A DNA stretch of 41,113 nt from Candidatus Acidiferrum typicum (GTDB lineage: Bacteria > Acidobacteriota > Terriglobia > Acidiferrales > UBA7541): positions 1 to 41,113 of the forward strand of contig JAOAPV010000130.1 in the NCBI GenBank assembly GCA_025463055.1, written 5' to 3'. The notes under the pieces are model-generated. The model ran no database searches and was not told where the DNA came from. It saw only the letters and a program-made list of their open reading frames with translations. Numbering within the stretch: the stretch's first letter is position 1; every line of letters starts with the position of its first letter. Shown in pieces: positions 7,504-16,046 of the stretch. The position numbers were made by a program, and so were the translations under genes.

Positions 7504-8862
7504 ATGACACACTTGGGGACCAGGTTTCATCCCGGGATTTCTGGCTTGCTTCGCAGTGCCGCATTCCTAATTGCTGTGTTCCTTGCCGCAGCTCCGAGGC
7601 CCTTAGAGGCTGCAACGCCCGATTCGGTGCTGGAGTGGATCGGCGTGATGAACGATGCGGTGATCTTAAGTGGTAACAGTCCGCTGGCGACCACTCGCGT
7701 TGTTGCTCTCGTATCCGCCTCGGTTTTCGATGCCGTCAACGGCATCGAGCCACGCTATCAGCCTTTGCATGTGAAGCCTGATGCACCGCATCATGCCTCG
7801 CAGCGCGCCGCTGCGATTCAGGCTGCGTACGCGATCCTGCTTCACTTGTACTCGACGCCGGCGCCCGGTCAGAGCGTGGCTCTCACCGCTAGGCGGGATG
7901 CCTCGATCGCGGCACTCGCGTCCACTGAAAAGGCACAATCCATCAGCGCCGGTGTCGCCTGGGGGCAGACTGTTGCGGACGCCATTTGGGCCTGGCGGCT
8001 GACGGATGGGATCGCGCCCGCGCCTCCGCCGTTTTTAGGCGTGCTCGGCATCGTCGGAACACCGGGTGCCGTGGGTGCTTGGCGCCCGACGCCGCAGGGG
8101 TTGCCCAATAACTTGCCCGGAGTGTCCGGGGCGGGACCACAGTTCGCCTCGATGACACCGTGGGTACTGATGCGACCATCGCAATTCCGGCTGCCGCCTC
8201 CGCTGGCTCTCAACAGCTCAGAGTACGCTGCTGATCTTAACGAACTGAAGGTTATGGGCATTTTCTCCGGGTCGGCGCGCACCCCGGATCAATCGGAGCT
8301 CGCGCTGTTTTGGGCGGGGAACACAGCACTTTACTGGAACCGTATCGCCACGCAGATTTCGGCGAAACGCGGGCTGACACTCACCGAAAATGCGCACCTG
8401 TTCGCCTTGCTAAATGTCTCGATGGCAGATGCGGGCATCGCTTGCTGGGATGGCAAATACCGCTATGTTTTCTGGCGGCCGATCACCGCGATCCGAGCTG
8501 GCCTCACCCCGGCCGATGCAGAGCCGAACTGGGCGCCATGGCTGGACTTCTTCCCGACCGGGACTCCTCCGCATCCGGAGTATCCATCCGGCCATTCGAC
8601 CGTGAGCGGCTCGGCGGCGTTCGTCCTCGGCGCCGCGTTTGGAGACAATACCGCGTTTACCGTCACTTCTGACGTTCGTCCTGGCACTCGCTCGTTTTCG
8701 AGCTTCTCGGAAGCGGTAGCGGAAATCGCCAACGCGCGCGTTTTTGGCGGCATTCACTTCCGAACTTCATGCGTGCGCGCAAATACGCTTGGGCGGGCCG
8801 TGGCGGATTACATTTCCAGGCACGCGATGCGTGCGCATGGCGATGAGGACGACGATCGGTAA
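7504..8862 (+). CDS. Exported vanadium-dependent haloperoxidase-like PAP2-superfamily protein
   Basis: A 452-residue protein with a signal peptide (hydrophobic about residues 16-31, ending near PLEA) and a GGAGGACACAA ribosome-binding stretch directly before ATG 7504. It carries the three-part phosphate/vanadate site of the PAP2/haloperoxidase superfamily: K and R in GKYRYVFWRPITAIR (about 316-330), PSGHSTVSGS (about 360-369) and an Arg/His part in ARVFGGIHF (about 408-416). Vanadium haloperoxidases oxidise halides with H2O2; related proteins are acid phosphatases. Length and the FWRPITAIR segment favour the bacterial haloperoxidase group, but activity cannot be decided from sequence. A strong hairpin follows the stop codon. 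Confidence 0.85.
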   Translation: MTHLGTRFHPGISGLLRSAAFLIAVFLAAAPRPLEAATPDSVLEWIGVMNDAVILSGNSPLATTRVVALVSASVFDAVNGIEPRYQPLHVKPDAPHHASQRAAAIQAAYAILLHLYSTPAPGQSVALTARRDASIAALASTEKAQSISAGVAWGQTVADAIWAWRLTDGIAPAPPPFLGVLGIVGTPGAVGAWRPTPQGLPNNLPGVSGAGPQFASMTPWVLMRPSQFRLPPPLALNSSEYAADLNELKVMGIFSGSARTPDQSELALFWAGNTALYWNRIATQISAKRGLTLTENAHLFALLNVSMADAGIACWDGKYRYVFWRPITAIRAGLTPADAEPNWAPWLDFFPTGTPPHPEYPSGHSTVSGSAAFVLGAAFGDNTAFTVTSDVRPGTRSFSSFSEAVAEIANARVFGGIHFRTSCVRANTLGRAVADYISRHAMRAHGDEDDDR

Positions 8863-8888
8863 CAGTTGCAAATCAGAATTGAAGGCGG

Positions 8889-8919
8889 CTACCGGCCAGA
8901 GGTGATTGCTGGCCGGTAG
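8889..8919. terminator. Bidirectional terminator hairpin between convergent genes
   Basis: A perfect 11-bp inverted repeat, CTACCGGCCAG (8889-8899) and CTGGCCGGTAG (8909-8919), with a 9-base loop. It sits between the end of the haloperoxidase gene (8862) and the end of the ADOP permease gene (8925, opposite strand). TTTGT follows on the + side. Its position and symmetry suit termination from both directions. Confidence 0.75.
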
Positions 8920-8924
8920 TTTGT

Positions 8925-11384
8925 CTATTCGTTGCGAAGGGCGATAACCGGATCGACCTTTGTGGCACGCATGGCGGGGATATAGCTGGCTACGAAGGAA
9001 ACGGCCAGCAGCAATGCCGAGACGGCTGCCATAGTGGTGAGGTCTGTGGACTGCACGCCGTAGAGCACGGTATGCAAGCCGCGAAAGAGCAGAAACGCCA
9101 GCACGACGCCTACGGCTGTGCCGACTAGCGCCATCGCCATTCCTTGCTTCAGCACCATGGCCAAGACGTTTGAGCGTTGAGCACCCAACGCGGTGCGAAT
9201 GCCAATCTCTTGCGAGCGCTGGCTGACGGAGTAGGAGATTACGCCGTAGACTCCGACGGACGCGAGAACTAGACCAAGCAAGCCGAAAGCACCGACGAGC
9301 ATGGCGCCGAGGCGCGCCGGCAAGAGGGGCTTGCCATAACGAACGTGGGCGTCCATGGTCGTCACGCCAAAGACCGGCAAGCTTGCATCGAGCAGGGTAA
9401 TCTGCTCGCGCACAGAGGAGGCGAGCTGAGCCGGATCGTCAACCGAATGCACAAACAGGGTTGCTGCAGAGGTGTAGCGCTGCGCCATTGGGAAATAGAC
9501 GTAAAGCTGCGGCGATTCGTAGAGAAATAGGTATTTTCCCGTGTGAGTTAGGCCGACGACCTGAATAGGCGGACCGTTTTTTTCCGTCCGGAAGACTTTG
9601 CCGATGGGACCCTGCCCCGGCCATATTTTCTTTGCAAATGTCTCATTAACAATCGCGACTTTGGGCGAGAGCGCAGCATCCGCTTCGGTAAACTCGCGGC
9701 CCTGGATGACAGGCACGCCCGCCGTGCGGAAGTAGCCTGGCTGAACCCGATCATCGAAGGCTGTTTCGGTCTTGGATTTCTCATCGACAACCTGGCCGTC
9801 GGGGAAAATGCTGACGAGCGAATTGTCATAGCCCATCGGAATGTAGGACGCAACGGAGGCATCGCGGACGCCGGGCAGCGCTTTCACGCGTTCGGTAATT
9901 TGTTTGTAGAATTGCTGACCGCGTTCCTCAGTATAGGCCTGCAAGCCCAGGTCGAGGTTCAACATCAGCGTGTGGTCTACGCGAAAACCCATGTCGACGT
10001 GCGCGGAATTCTGCAAGCTGCGGATGAAGAATCCTGCACAGGCGAGAAGCAGAAGCGAAACCGCCACTTGCGCGACGACCAATCCATTGCGGAAATGATG
10101 GTGGCCTTCAGATGCACCGGAACGGCCACCCGCCTTAAGTGTGTCGGCGAGATTAGTGCGAGACGTCTGCAGTGCCGGGACCAAGCCCGCGATGATGCCA
10201 GTCATCGAGGCCGCAAGAAAGCTGAACCCGAAGATACGCCAATCCATACGAAGATCGAAAAGGCGCAGTGGAAGATCGGTGGGAATGTGAATGGACATCA
10301 ATGCCATGGCAGCCCATCGTGCGAAGACGAGGCCCAGGGCTCCGCCGCAGAGTGCCAGCAGAAGGCTCTCGGTGAGGAGTTGGCGAATCATGCGCCATCG
10401 GCTGGCCCCCAGTGCCGTGCGCGTGGCAATTTCTTTGCGGCGTCCGTTAGCGCGCGCGAGGATCAAGTTGGCGACGTTCGCGCAAGCGATAAGCAAGACC
10501 AATCCTACAAGGAGCATAAATACGATCATTGCGGTGGACATGAAGCCGCCCAAGCCAGGTTCGGGGCGGGCGTCGAGTTCGCGGAGGACAAGCAGCGAGG
10601 CGTCTTTGTGACTGTCCGGAAATTCCTTGGCCAGACGACGCTCGATTGGCTCAGAGGCAGCCATGGCTTGTGCGGGAGTTATTCCGGGCTGCAGGCGCCC
10701 CAGAACACGGATGCCCGAGTCGCCGCGCTTGGTCAGCAAATCGGCCGCACTGGGATCCAGAAGGCTGATCGTGGTGATCGGAAGATAGAAGTCTGGCTCG
10801 AGGAAATAGTAGGCACCGCGGTAACGTTCCGGCGCAACGCCGATGATAGTGAACGGATGATTGTTGACCTGGACAGCGCGGCCGATGACGCTGGGGTCGC
10901 TTCCAAAACGCCGCTGCCAATATTTGTAGCCGAGGACAATGAGCGGGTCTTTGCCGAGCACCCAACCTTCATCGGGCGAGAAGGTGCGACCGCGCACGGC
11001 TTCGAGACCAAGGGCGGAGAAATAATTGCCGCTGACGAGCTCGACCCAGGCCCGCTCGGGACGGCCTTCAGCGCCGAAATTGACCGGACTGGGCGCGTAA
11101 ACCATCAAGTCGGAGAAGACAGTCTTAAGCTGGCGATAGTCCTGAAAGTCGGGATACGAAAGCCCCGTTGGAAAATCGACGGTGCGCGATTTTCTAGCCA
11201 GGTAGACCAGTTGTTGGGGCTCCTTGACGGGAAGCGGGCGCCAGAGCATACCGTTGAAGACGCTGAAAATGGCGGTGTTGGCCCCGATGCCGAGAGCAAG
11301 CGCAAGCACCGCAATCAGGGTGAAGCCAGGGTTCTTGACCAGCATACGGAAGGCGTAGCGCAGGTCTTTTGCGAACGTTTCCAT
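8925..11384 (-). CDS. ADOP-family (MacB/FtsX-type) ABC transporter permease
   Basis: An 819-residue membrane protein of the Acidobacterial duplicated orphan permease type: two FtsX modules, each with a MacB-like periplasmic region, and no ATPase gene next to it. The N-terminus has the family start METFAKDLRYAFRMLVKNPG followed by the first helix. The first FtsX core is at about 290-410 (ANVANLILARANGRRKEIA, then RTALGASRWRM) and the second at about 700-810 (QRSQEIGIRTALGAQRSNV). It ends VDPVIALRNE, typical of the family. ATG 11384 was preferred over an in-frame ATG 36 bases upstream because it begins the conserved segment and has AAAGGGTG just before it. The substrate is unknown; related MacB systems export peptides, antibiotics or lipoproteins. 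Confidence 0.93.
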   Translation of the reverse strand: METFAKDLRYAFRMLVKNPGFTLIAVLALALGIGANTAIFSVFNGMLWRPLPVKEPQQLVYLARKSRTVDFPTGLSYPDFQDYRQLKTVFSDLMVYAPSPVNFGAEGRPERAWVELVSGNYFSALGLEAVRGRTFSPDEGWVLGKDPLIVLGYKYWQRRFGSDPSVIGRAVQVNNHPFTIIGVAPERYRGAYYFLEPDFYLPITTISLLDPSAADLLTKRGDSGIRVLGRLQPGITPAQAMAASEPIERRLAKEFPDSHKDASLLVLRELDARPEPGLGGFMSTAMIVFMLLVGLVLLIACANVANLILARANGRRKEIATRTALGASRWRMIRQLLTESLLLALCGGALGLVFARWAAMALMSIHIPTDLPLRLFDLRMDWRIFGFSFLAASMTGIIAGLVPALQTSRTNLADTLKAGGRSGASEGHHHFRNGLVVAQVAVSLLLLACAGFFIRSLQNSAHVDMGFRVDHTLMLNLDLGLQAYTEERGQQFYKQITERVKALPGVRDASVASYIPMGYDNSLVSIFPDGQVVDEKSKTETAFDDRVQPGYFRTAGVPVIQGREFTEADAALSPKVAIVNETFAKKIWPGQGPIGKVFRTEKNGPPIQVVGLTHTGKYLFLYESPQLYVYFPMAQRYTSAATLFVHSVDDPAQLASSVREQITLLDASLPVFGVTTMDAHVRYGKPLLPARLGAMLVGAFGLLGLVLASVGVYGVISYSVSQRSQEIGIRTALGAQRSNVLAMVLKQGMAMALVGTAVGVVLAFLLFRGLHTVLYGVQSTDLTTMAAVSALLLAVSFVASYIPAMRATKVDPVIALRNE

Positions 11385-11572
11385 GGGACACCCTTTCTTC
11401 AGGAGGGCTACTGACCTCATATACGAGGGCGCAGGCGAAAGTGTTTCGTAATTGATTGACTAAATCGACGGAAGGTTAGTTGCTGTCGGACGACCCCAGG
11501 GACCTGCAAACAGCTGAGGTCCGTGCGATACTCGGGGCGAAGTGCAAGACTCCAGAAGGAGAGCGCCGGGGC

Positions 11573-11863
11573 ATGTACATTCATACGTTCTTGTTTCAAT
11601 GGCAGCCGAACGTTACGGCTGAGATGACGGATCGGGCGGCCCGGGAGATCCGCGGGTTACAGGGGCAGATTCCTGGTTTGCTCGAGACTAGCTACGGTGC
11701 GAACGTTTCACCGCGCTCGCAAGGGTTCACGCATGGCGGCGTAATGAAATTTCAAGACAAGGCGGCTCTGGATGCGTACTCCCCGCATCCGATCCACCAG
11801 AAGCTCGTGGATTGGCTAATGCCGCTGCTGAAGCTAGCTGCCGAACTGGACTATGAAATCTAG
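11573..11863 (+). CDS. Dabb (stress-responsive A/B barrel) domain protein
   Basis: A 96-residue dimeric alpha/beta-barrel domain protein. The start MYIHTFLFQWQPNVT leads into the first beta strand of the Dabb fold. The later segment GGVMKFQDKAALDAYSPHPI followed by HQKLVDW is the typical Dabb C-terminal half (the His in the Y-x-x-H-P-x-H motif is conserved). AAGGAG lies 11 bases before ATG 11573. Its end faces the end of the isomerase gene, 21 bp apart. Dabb proteins range from stress proteins to small cyclases, so no reaction can be assigned. Confidence 0.78.
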   Translation: MYIHTFLFQWQPNVTAEMTDRAAREIRGLQGQIPGLLETSYGANVSPRSQGFTHGGVMKFQDKAALDAYSPHPIHQKLVDWLMPLLKLAAELDYEI

Positions 11864-11884
11864 CTCGCGTTTACAAGCGGCCCA

Positions 11885-12766
11885 TTAGACGTCGCAGAGA
11901 TCTACGGCTTGGCGCAAAGAGGTTAACGGGTCCCGCGTAGGGACGAACTCGTGAGCTACGTAGCCGCGGTAATTCGTTGCGACAATGCCGCGCATGACGC
12001 CATCCCACTGCACTTCCTGCGTGCCGTCTAGTTCGTGGCGGTGGGGAACGCCACCGGTGTGGAAGTGGCCGAGCCACTCAATATTTTTCTGAATGGTGGC
12101 CACCAAGTCGCCTTCCATGATTTGCATGTGGTAGATGTCATAAAGCAGCTTGACGCGCGGCGAGTTGACGGCTTGCACCACTTGCAGGCCCCATGCCGTG
12201 TGATCGCACATGTAATCTTTATGGTCGACCTTGCTGTTGAGCAACTCGATGCAGATGGTCACGCCATTGTCTTCGCCGATTTTCTTCACGCGATTGAGGC
12301 CCGCGATGGTATTCTTCGCGCCTTCTTCGTCGGACATACCAGCGCGATTGCCGGAAAAAGTAATCACGTTAGGAACGCCAAGCTTCGCGGCGATCGGTAT
12401 GTTCTTGCGGAACGCTTCTTCAATCTTGGCGTGATTTTCAACGCGATTCAGCGCGCTGGCAATTTCCCCACCACCTGCGTAACCCATGCTGCATATCAGC
12501 CCGTAACGGCGCGGCACTTCCCACTCGTCGACATTCAGCAGATCCATGGCCTTGAGGCCAATCTCAGCGCCATAGGCGCACAGTCGGTCTAGCGGAATAT
12601 CCTTATAGCACCACCGAGATGCAGACTGGCGGATTCGTCCCTTGCGGGGAACGGTTGTGGTCGTATTCTGCTGGGACAAAGCAGAGCTAGATAAAGATGG
12701 AAGAGCAGCCATACTGGCTCCAGAAATTGCGGTTTTCAGCAAATTCCGACGCGATAGTTGAGACAT
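11885..12766 (-). CDS. Tat-exported sugar phosphate isomerase/epimerase-like TIM-barrel protein
   Basis: A 293-residue protein of the xylose isomerase-like TIM barrel superfamily (AP endonuclease 2 fold; hydroxypyruvate isomerase-like). The N-terminus has a twin-arginine signal, SRRNLLKTA (residues 5-13), then an Ala/Ser-rich hydrophobic stretch, so it is probably exported folded. Barrel motifs include ICIELLNSKVDHKDY (metal-binding Glu), KLLYDIYHMQIMEGD (Asp/His) and GHFHTGGVPHRHELDG, with a late EF pair in YRGYVAHEFVPTRDP. The start was placed at ATG 12766 because the Tat motif follows immediately; the ribosome-binding site is weak. Closest named activity is hydroxypyruvate isomerase, but exported acidobacterial members are uncharacterised. 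Confidence 0.8.
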   Translation of the reverse strand: MSQLSRRNLLKTAISGASMAALPSLSSSALSQQNTTTTVPRKGRIRQSASRWCYKDIPLDRLCAYGAEIGLKAMDLLNVDEWEVPRRYGLICSMGYAGGGEIASALNRVENHAKIEEAFRKNIPIAAKLGVPNVITFSGNRAGMSDEEGAKNTIAGLNRVKKIGEDNGVTICIELLNSKVDHKDYMCDHTAWGLQVVQAVNSPRVKLLYDIYHMQIMEGDLVATIQKNIEWLGHFHTGGVPHRHELDGTQEVQWDGVMRGIVATNYRGYVAHEFVPTRDPLTSLRQAVDLCDV

Positions 12767-12893
12767 AAGTGGGGAGAGTGTACCGAAGAATTTGAGAAGT
12801 GTGTAGCGATTCTGTGATCCCGAATCGAACGCGCTTACGCACAACGATAGCCGCTAGGTGTTCAGGGATGGCGCAGCCGGGGCCGCGAGTTTG

Positions 12894-13127
12894 CTACGCT
12901 GCGGCCGGCACGTGGAACCGACGCTGACACTGCGCGCAGTGCGCGTGGTGACCTTGCCAGGTCACGCTCAGCGGTTTGGCGCAGGACGGGCAACTAGCCA
13001 ACCATTCAGAGCCGCATTCCGGGCATTGGTTGAGCAATATTCCCGAGCGACGGAGAGGCTTGCGAGCTTGCTGAAGATCAACGACGAAACGGCAAGAGGC
13101 GTTAGCACAGATCAGGAAGTGTTCCAT
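12894..13127 (-). CDS. Small zinc-ribbon protein of unknown function
   Basis: A 77-residue protein rich in paired cysteines: CANASC (residues 7-12), CPECG (about 35-39), CPSC (46-49) and CAQC (64-67) with a nearby His. This suggests two zinc-ribbon or zinc-finger modules. AAGGAG lies about ten bases upstream of the ATG, which supports real translation. The region before it holds a TTGACA box and a palindrome (separate entry). No function is recognised; nucleic-acid or protein binding is the usual role for such ribbons. The PAS-LuxR gene lies upstream in the same direction, ending 122 bp before it. Confidence 0.65.
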   Translation of the reverse strand: MEHFLICANASCRFVVDLQQARKPLRRSGILLNQCPECGSEWLASCPSCAKPLSVTWQGHHAHCAQCQRRFHVPAAA

Positions 13128-13176
13128 TTTGGCTGGGCTCCTTATGGGAGCGGATATTGCAATTGAGGTGAATACT

Positions 13177-13204
13177 TGTCAATACCATTAACTACGCCCG
13201 TAGT
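13177..13204 (-). promoter_or_regulatory. TTGACA box with adjacent palindrome upstream of the zinc-ribbon gene
   Basis: On the - strand the palindrome ACTACGGGCGTAGT (13204 to 13191; 6-bp arms, 2-base spacer) lies 8 bp before TTGACA (13182 to 13177). A -10 is only weakly visible (TGCAAT, 15 bp spacer). A palindrome just upstream of a -35 suits an activator operator; the neighbouring PAS-LuxR protein is a candidate ligand (inference). Confidence 0.4.
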
Positions 13205-13249
13205 ATTACTGACCGTTGTGGCTATCGACTAGGGATCGCCGTTCCGTGA

Positions 13250-14185
13250 TTACGGCCGAATGAGGTGGCTGCGGACGGCGTAGCGCACGAGCTCGCCCAC
13301 GGAATGCAGATCAAGCTTCAGCATGATTCTCGCGCGATGACTTTCTACCGTCCTGGTACTAATGGTCAGCATCGAACCAATCTGCTTATTGCTCTTTCCA
13401 TTGGCCAGGAGCGCGGTAACCTCGCGCTCGCGGGCCGACAGCGGGCTAACACCTTCCGCTGGCCCGGCGCGCACAAAATCTAGCCCGGGTGCAGGTAAAA
13501 GCGCTGCATCATCTACAAGATGAGCATCGGGTGACTGCACAGCGCTCGGGTGCGGAGCGGCATGCAGCAGATTGGAAATCGCGCGCGTTTCCGACAGGCA
13601 GCTCTCCAGAAGTGTAACGGAACGCATGAACACGCCAGCTAACCTCGTAAAATCACTATCTGAATTCAAACCATCGAGCGCTACTGGATCAGCACGCCAA
13701 GCCGAGATTATCCGCGTGAGTTTATCCGTGAGACGAAGAAGAGCCGAGTCGATTTCCTTGGATTTTGTAAGCTCCAGAACCATGACGCCGACTTCCTGCA
13801 CCTGACCGGCCTGATCCTTAATCGGGAAGCAACTCTCGTTCCAATGACCGACTGCGCTCCGTGACGGCAACTCCGCGACTATTTCAACGTTACATAACGG
13901 TTGGCCGGTGGCAAACACATGCTCAAAGGCAGGTTGAACTTTTGTGGCGGCGTCTCCTAGCACAGCACGTAACGTCTTGCCGAGATGCGCGTCCGCGGGA
14001 ACGCCATTCATGCAAGCCAGAGCATCATTGATGGCGCGATAGCGGAATTCCCGATCGAAAATTGCTACTCCCACCGTGGAACTGCTAAAAAGGGCGCGCA
14101 ACAAACCATACGGCTCGCCCACCGAGCGTGGCCGCTCAGGCTGACCACCAATACTGGATTCTCTAGCGCGGAGTTTGCGTCTCAT
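13250..14185 (-). CDS. PAS domain LuxR-type transcriptional regulator
   Basis: A 311-residue regulator. A PAS domain spans about residues 27-140 (LLRALFSSSTVGVAIFDREF, later GHWNESCFPIKDQAG), a helical linker lies at about 140-215, and a GerE/LuxR helix-turn-helix occupies about 245-311, starting LSAREREVTALLANGKSNKQ and continuing RTVESHRARIMLKL. There is no phosphoacceptor receiver domain and no transmembrane segment, so it probably senses a small ligand or redox cue in the cytoplasm through PAS. ATG 14185 is preceded by AGGTGAA at moderate distance. A well-formed promoter lies 68-96 bp upstream. The target genes are unknown. Confidence 0.82.
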   Translation of the reverse strand: MRRKLRARESSIGGQPERPRSVGEPYGLLRALFSSSTVGVAIFDREFRYRAINDALACMNGVPADAHLGKTLRAVLGDAATKVQPAFEHVFATGQPLCNVEIVAELPSRSAVGHWNESCFPIKDQAGQVQEVGVMVLELTKSKEIDSALLRLTDKLTRIISAWRADPVALDGLNSDSDFTRLAGVFMRSVTLLESCLSETRAISNLLHAAPHPSAVQSPDAHLVDDAALLPAPGLDFVRAGPAEGVSPLSAREREVTALLANGKSNKQIGSMLTISTRTVESHRARIMLKLDLHSVGELVRYAVRSHLIRP

Positions 14186-14554
14186 AGCCGCATTTCACCT
14201 GCGATCCTTAGCCGAAACTGAGCCGTTGGGGAGGTCCGACCAGCTTGCAAAAATTTTAATATCCATTAATTCTACTGTCAACAACATTATAGTACTGAAT
14301 AGCGCGGCTATTACGCGGGCGCTGGCGAGATGGCGGAAGAAAACTCTCTTAGCTCACGGGAGCACGCCTGGGCATTCCCCCACCGGGAAGTTTGCAAATC
14401 TCCTTGCGTTCGAGCATTATTACTAGCTTGTTTGGACGCGGCGGGGGAGCGAGGACGCCGCTGACTCCCTCCAAACTCAACGAAATCTTTACTGTGTGAC
14501 GCCGGACCTGATAGCAGGCTTCCGGTCGTGTTTTTAACCTCAATAAGGAGTGGC
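14186..14554. other. Divergent intergenic region (369 bp) holding a promoter for the PAS-LuxR gene
   Basis: Besides the promoter at 14253-14281 and the ribosome-binding site AAGGAG at 14545-14550, no feature is supported. A 44-codon open frame at 14330-14464 lacks a ribosome-binding site and is not called. No promoter for the inositol-phosphate synthase gene could be defined. Confidence 0.5.
14253..14281 (-). promoter_or_regulatory. Sigma70-type promoter for the PAS-LuxR gene
   Basis: On the - strand TTGACA (14281 to 14276), a 17-bp spacer and TAAAAT (14258 to 14253): a perfect -35 and a 5 of 6 -10. Predicted start of transcription is near 14246, about 60 bases before the ATG at 14185. Confidence 0.7.
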
Positions 14555-15868
14555 ATGGAAAAGCCAGGAAAAATAGCGCCTGCAAAAGGCAAGTTGGGCG
14601 TGCTGTTGCCAGGCATGGGCGCCGTTAGCACCACCTTTATGGCGGGAGTCGAGCTGGTGCGCAAAGGAAAAGCGCAGCCGGTGGGTTCCTTGACGCAGCT
14701 CAGCACGATCCGGCTCGGAAAACGCACGGATGGGCGGTCTCCGCTGATTAAGAAATTCGCGCCGCTAGCCGACCTTGACGATTTGGTATTCGGCAGCTGG
14801 GACATCTTTAAGGACAACGCCTACCAAGCAGCCAGCAAGGCTGGAGTATTGAGCGAAAAGGACCTGGAGAAGGTCGAAACTTTTCTGTCGGGCATTACAC
14901 CGATGAAGGCTGCGTTCGATCGCGAATATGTGAAAAGGCTCGACGGCACCTATGTGAAAAAGGGCAAAACGAAATACGACCTTGCGCTGCAAATTAAGGA
15001 TGACATCGAGAATTTTCGCAAGAAGCAGCGTGTGTCGCGCCTCGTGACTTGCTGGTGCGGTTCGACGGAAGTGTTCATCAAGCCGGAAGAGGTGCACTCG
15101 ACGCCGGCAAAATTCGTGGAGGCTATGAAGGCGAATCACCCGGCCATTGCGCCGTCCATGCTGTATGCGTGGGCATCAGTGACTAGCGGCGTGCCCTTCG
15201 CGAACGGCGCGCCGAACCTGACGGTGGACATTCCGGCTATCCAACAACTTGCGCAGGAGCACAACGTCCCGCTCTGTGGAAAGGATTTCAAAACCGGGCA
15301 GACGTTGATGAAGACGGTCCTGGCCCCGGCTTTTAAGGCGCGCATGCTTGGATTGGAAGGCTGGTATTCGACGAATATTTTGGGCAATCGCGACGGCGAA
15401 GTGCTCGACGATCCCGGATCGTTCAAGACGAAAGAAGAATCGAAGCTGGGCGCGCTCGAATACATTTTGCAACCGCAGCTCTACCCGATGCTGTATGGCA
15501 AGATTTTCCACAAAGTACGCATCAACTACTATCCGCCGCGCGGGGACAACAAAGAGGGCTGGGACAACATCGACATTTTCGGCTGGCTCGGCTATCCGAT
15601 GCAGATCAAAGTGGATTTCTTGTGCCGCGATTCGATTCTTGCGGCGCCGATTGTGCTCGATCTCGTTTTGTTCATGGATTTGGCGCAGCGCGCCGGAATG
15701 CGCGGCATCCAAGAGTGGCTTAGCTTTTATTTCAAGTCGCCCATGACGGCCCCGGGCCTGTACCCCGAGCATGATTTATTTATTCAACTGATGAAGCTGA
15801 AGAACACGTTGCGCTGGATGATGGGCGAGGAGTTGATCACGCATTTGGGACAGGAGTATTACGACTAG
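14555..15868 (+). CDS. ino1: Inositol-3-phosphate synthase (INO1-type)
   Basis: A 437-residue cytoplasmic NAD-dependent isomerase converting glucose 6-phosphate to 1D-myo-inositol 3-phosphate, the entry step to inositol lipids and solutes. The N-terminal Rossmann segment is GVLLPGMGAVSTTFMAG (about residues 11-27). The catalytic domain has the family signatures LCGKDFKTGQTLMKTVLAP (about 239-257), GWYSTNILGNRDGEVLDDP (about 270-288) and KVRINYYPPRGDNKEGWDN, with Lys and Asn residues that bind substrate. AAGGAG four bases before ATG 14555 fixes the start. Length matches the prokaryotic INO1 group. Glutamine synthetase follows after 178 bp with its own leader, so co-transcription is uncertain. 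Confidence 0.9.
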   Translation: MEKPGKIAPAKGKLGVLLPGMGAVSTTFMAGVELVRKGKAQPVGSLTQLSTIRLGKRTDGRSPLIKKFAPLADLDDLVFGSWDIFKDNAYQAASKAGVLSEKDLEKVETFLSGITPMKAAFDREYVKRLDGTYVKKGKTKYDLALQIKDDIENFRKKQRVSRLVTCWCGSTEVFIKPEEVHSTPAKFVEAMKANHPAIAPSMLYAWASVTSGVPFANGAPNLTVDIPAIQQLAQEHNVPLCGKDFKTGQTLMKTVLAPAFKARMLGLEGWYSTNILGNRDGEVLDDPGSFKTKEESKLGALEYILQPQLYPMLYGKIFHKVRINYYPPRGDNKEGWDNIDIFGWLGYPMQIKVDFLCRDSILAAPIVLDLVLFMDLAQRAGMRGIQEWLSFYFKSPMTAPGLYPEHDLFIQLMKLKNTLRWMMGEELITHLGQEYYD

Positions 15869-15896
15869 CCACATAAGCTCTAGCGGAAAATATGAT

Positions 15897-15980
15897 TTGA
15901 GCGATTCATTTTTCTGTTGGGAGAGGTGAGTTTTTTCGATTTGACGCTTGGAAACGCAGCACGATACGCTAATCGCTCAA
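15897..15980. repeat. Widely spaced perfect inverted repeat in the glutamine synthetase leader
   Basis: TTGAGCGATT (15897-15906) and AATCGCTCAA (15971-15980) are exact reverse complements, 64 bp apart. A TTGACG box (near 15942) lies between them and the right arm overlaps a possible -10 (GCTAAT). The layout suits either two operator half-sites able to loop DNA or a long-range RNA stem. Position ahead of a nitrogen-assimilation gene suggests a regulatory role (inference). Confidence 0.4.
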
Positions 15981-16046
15981 TGGCCAGCCATTTTGTGCCT
16001 ATAACTTGCGTGCCGAATTCCCTTACAACTCAAACTGAGGAGACAC

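Noticed and set aside
9900-11414. 504-codon open frame on the + strand opposite the ADOP permease
   Set aside because: It lies almost wholly antisense to a gene with clear FtsX/MacB motifs; its translation is rich in Arg/Gln/Glu with no recognisable domain. It arises from codon bias.
14330-14464. 44-codon open frame upstream of the inositol-phosphate synthase gene
   Set aside because: No ribosome-binding site, no hydrophobic or domain pattern, and no neighbour reason to support it.
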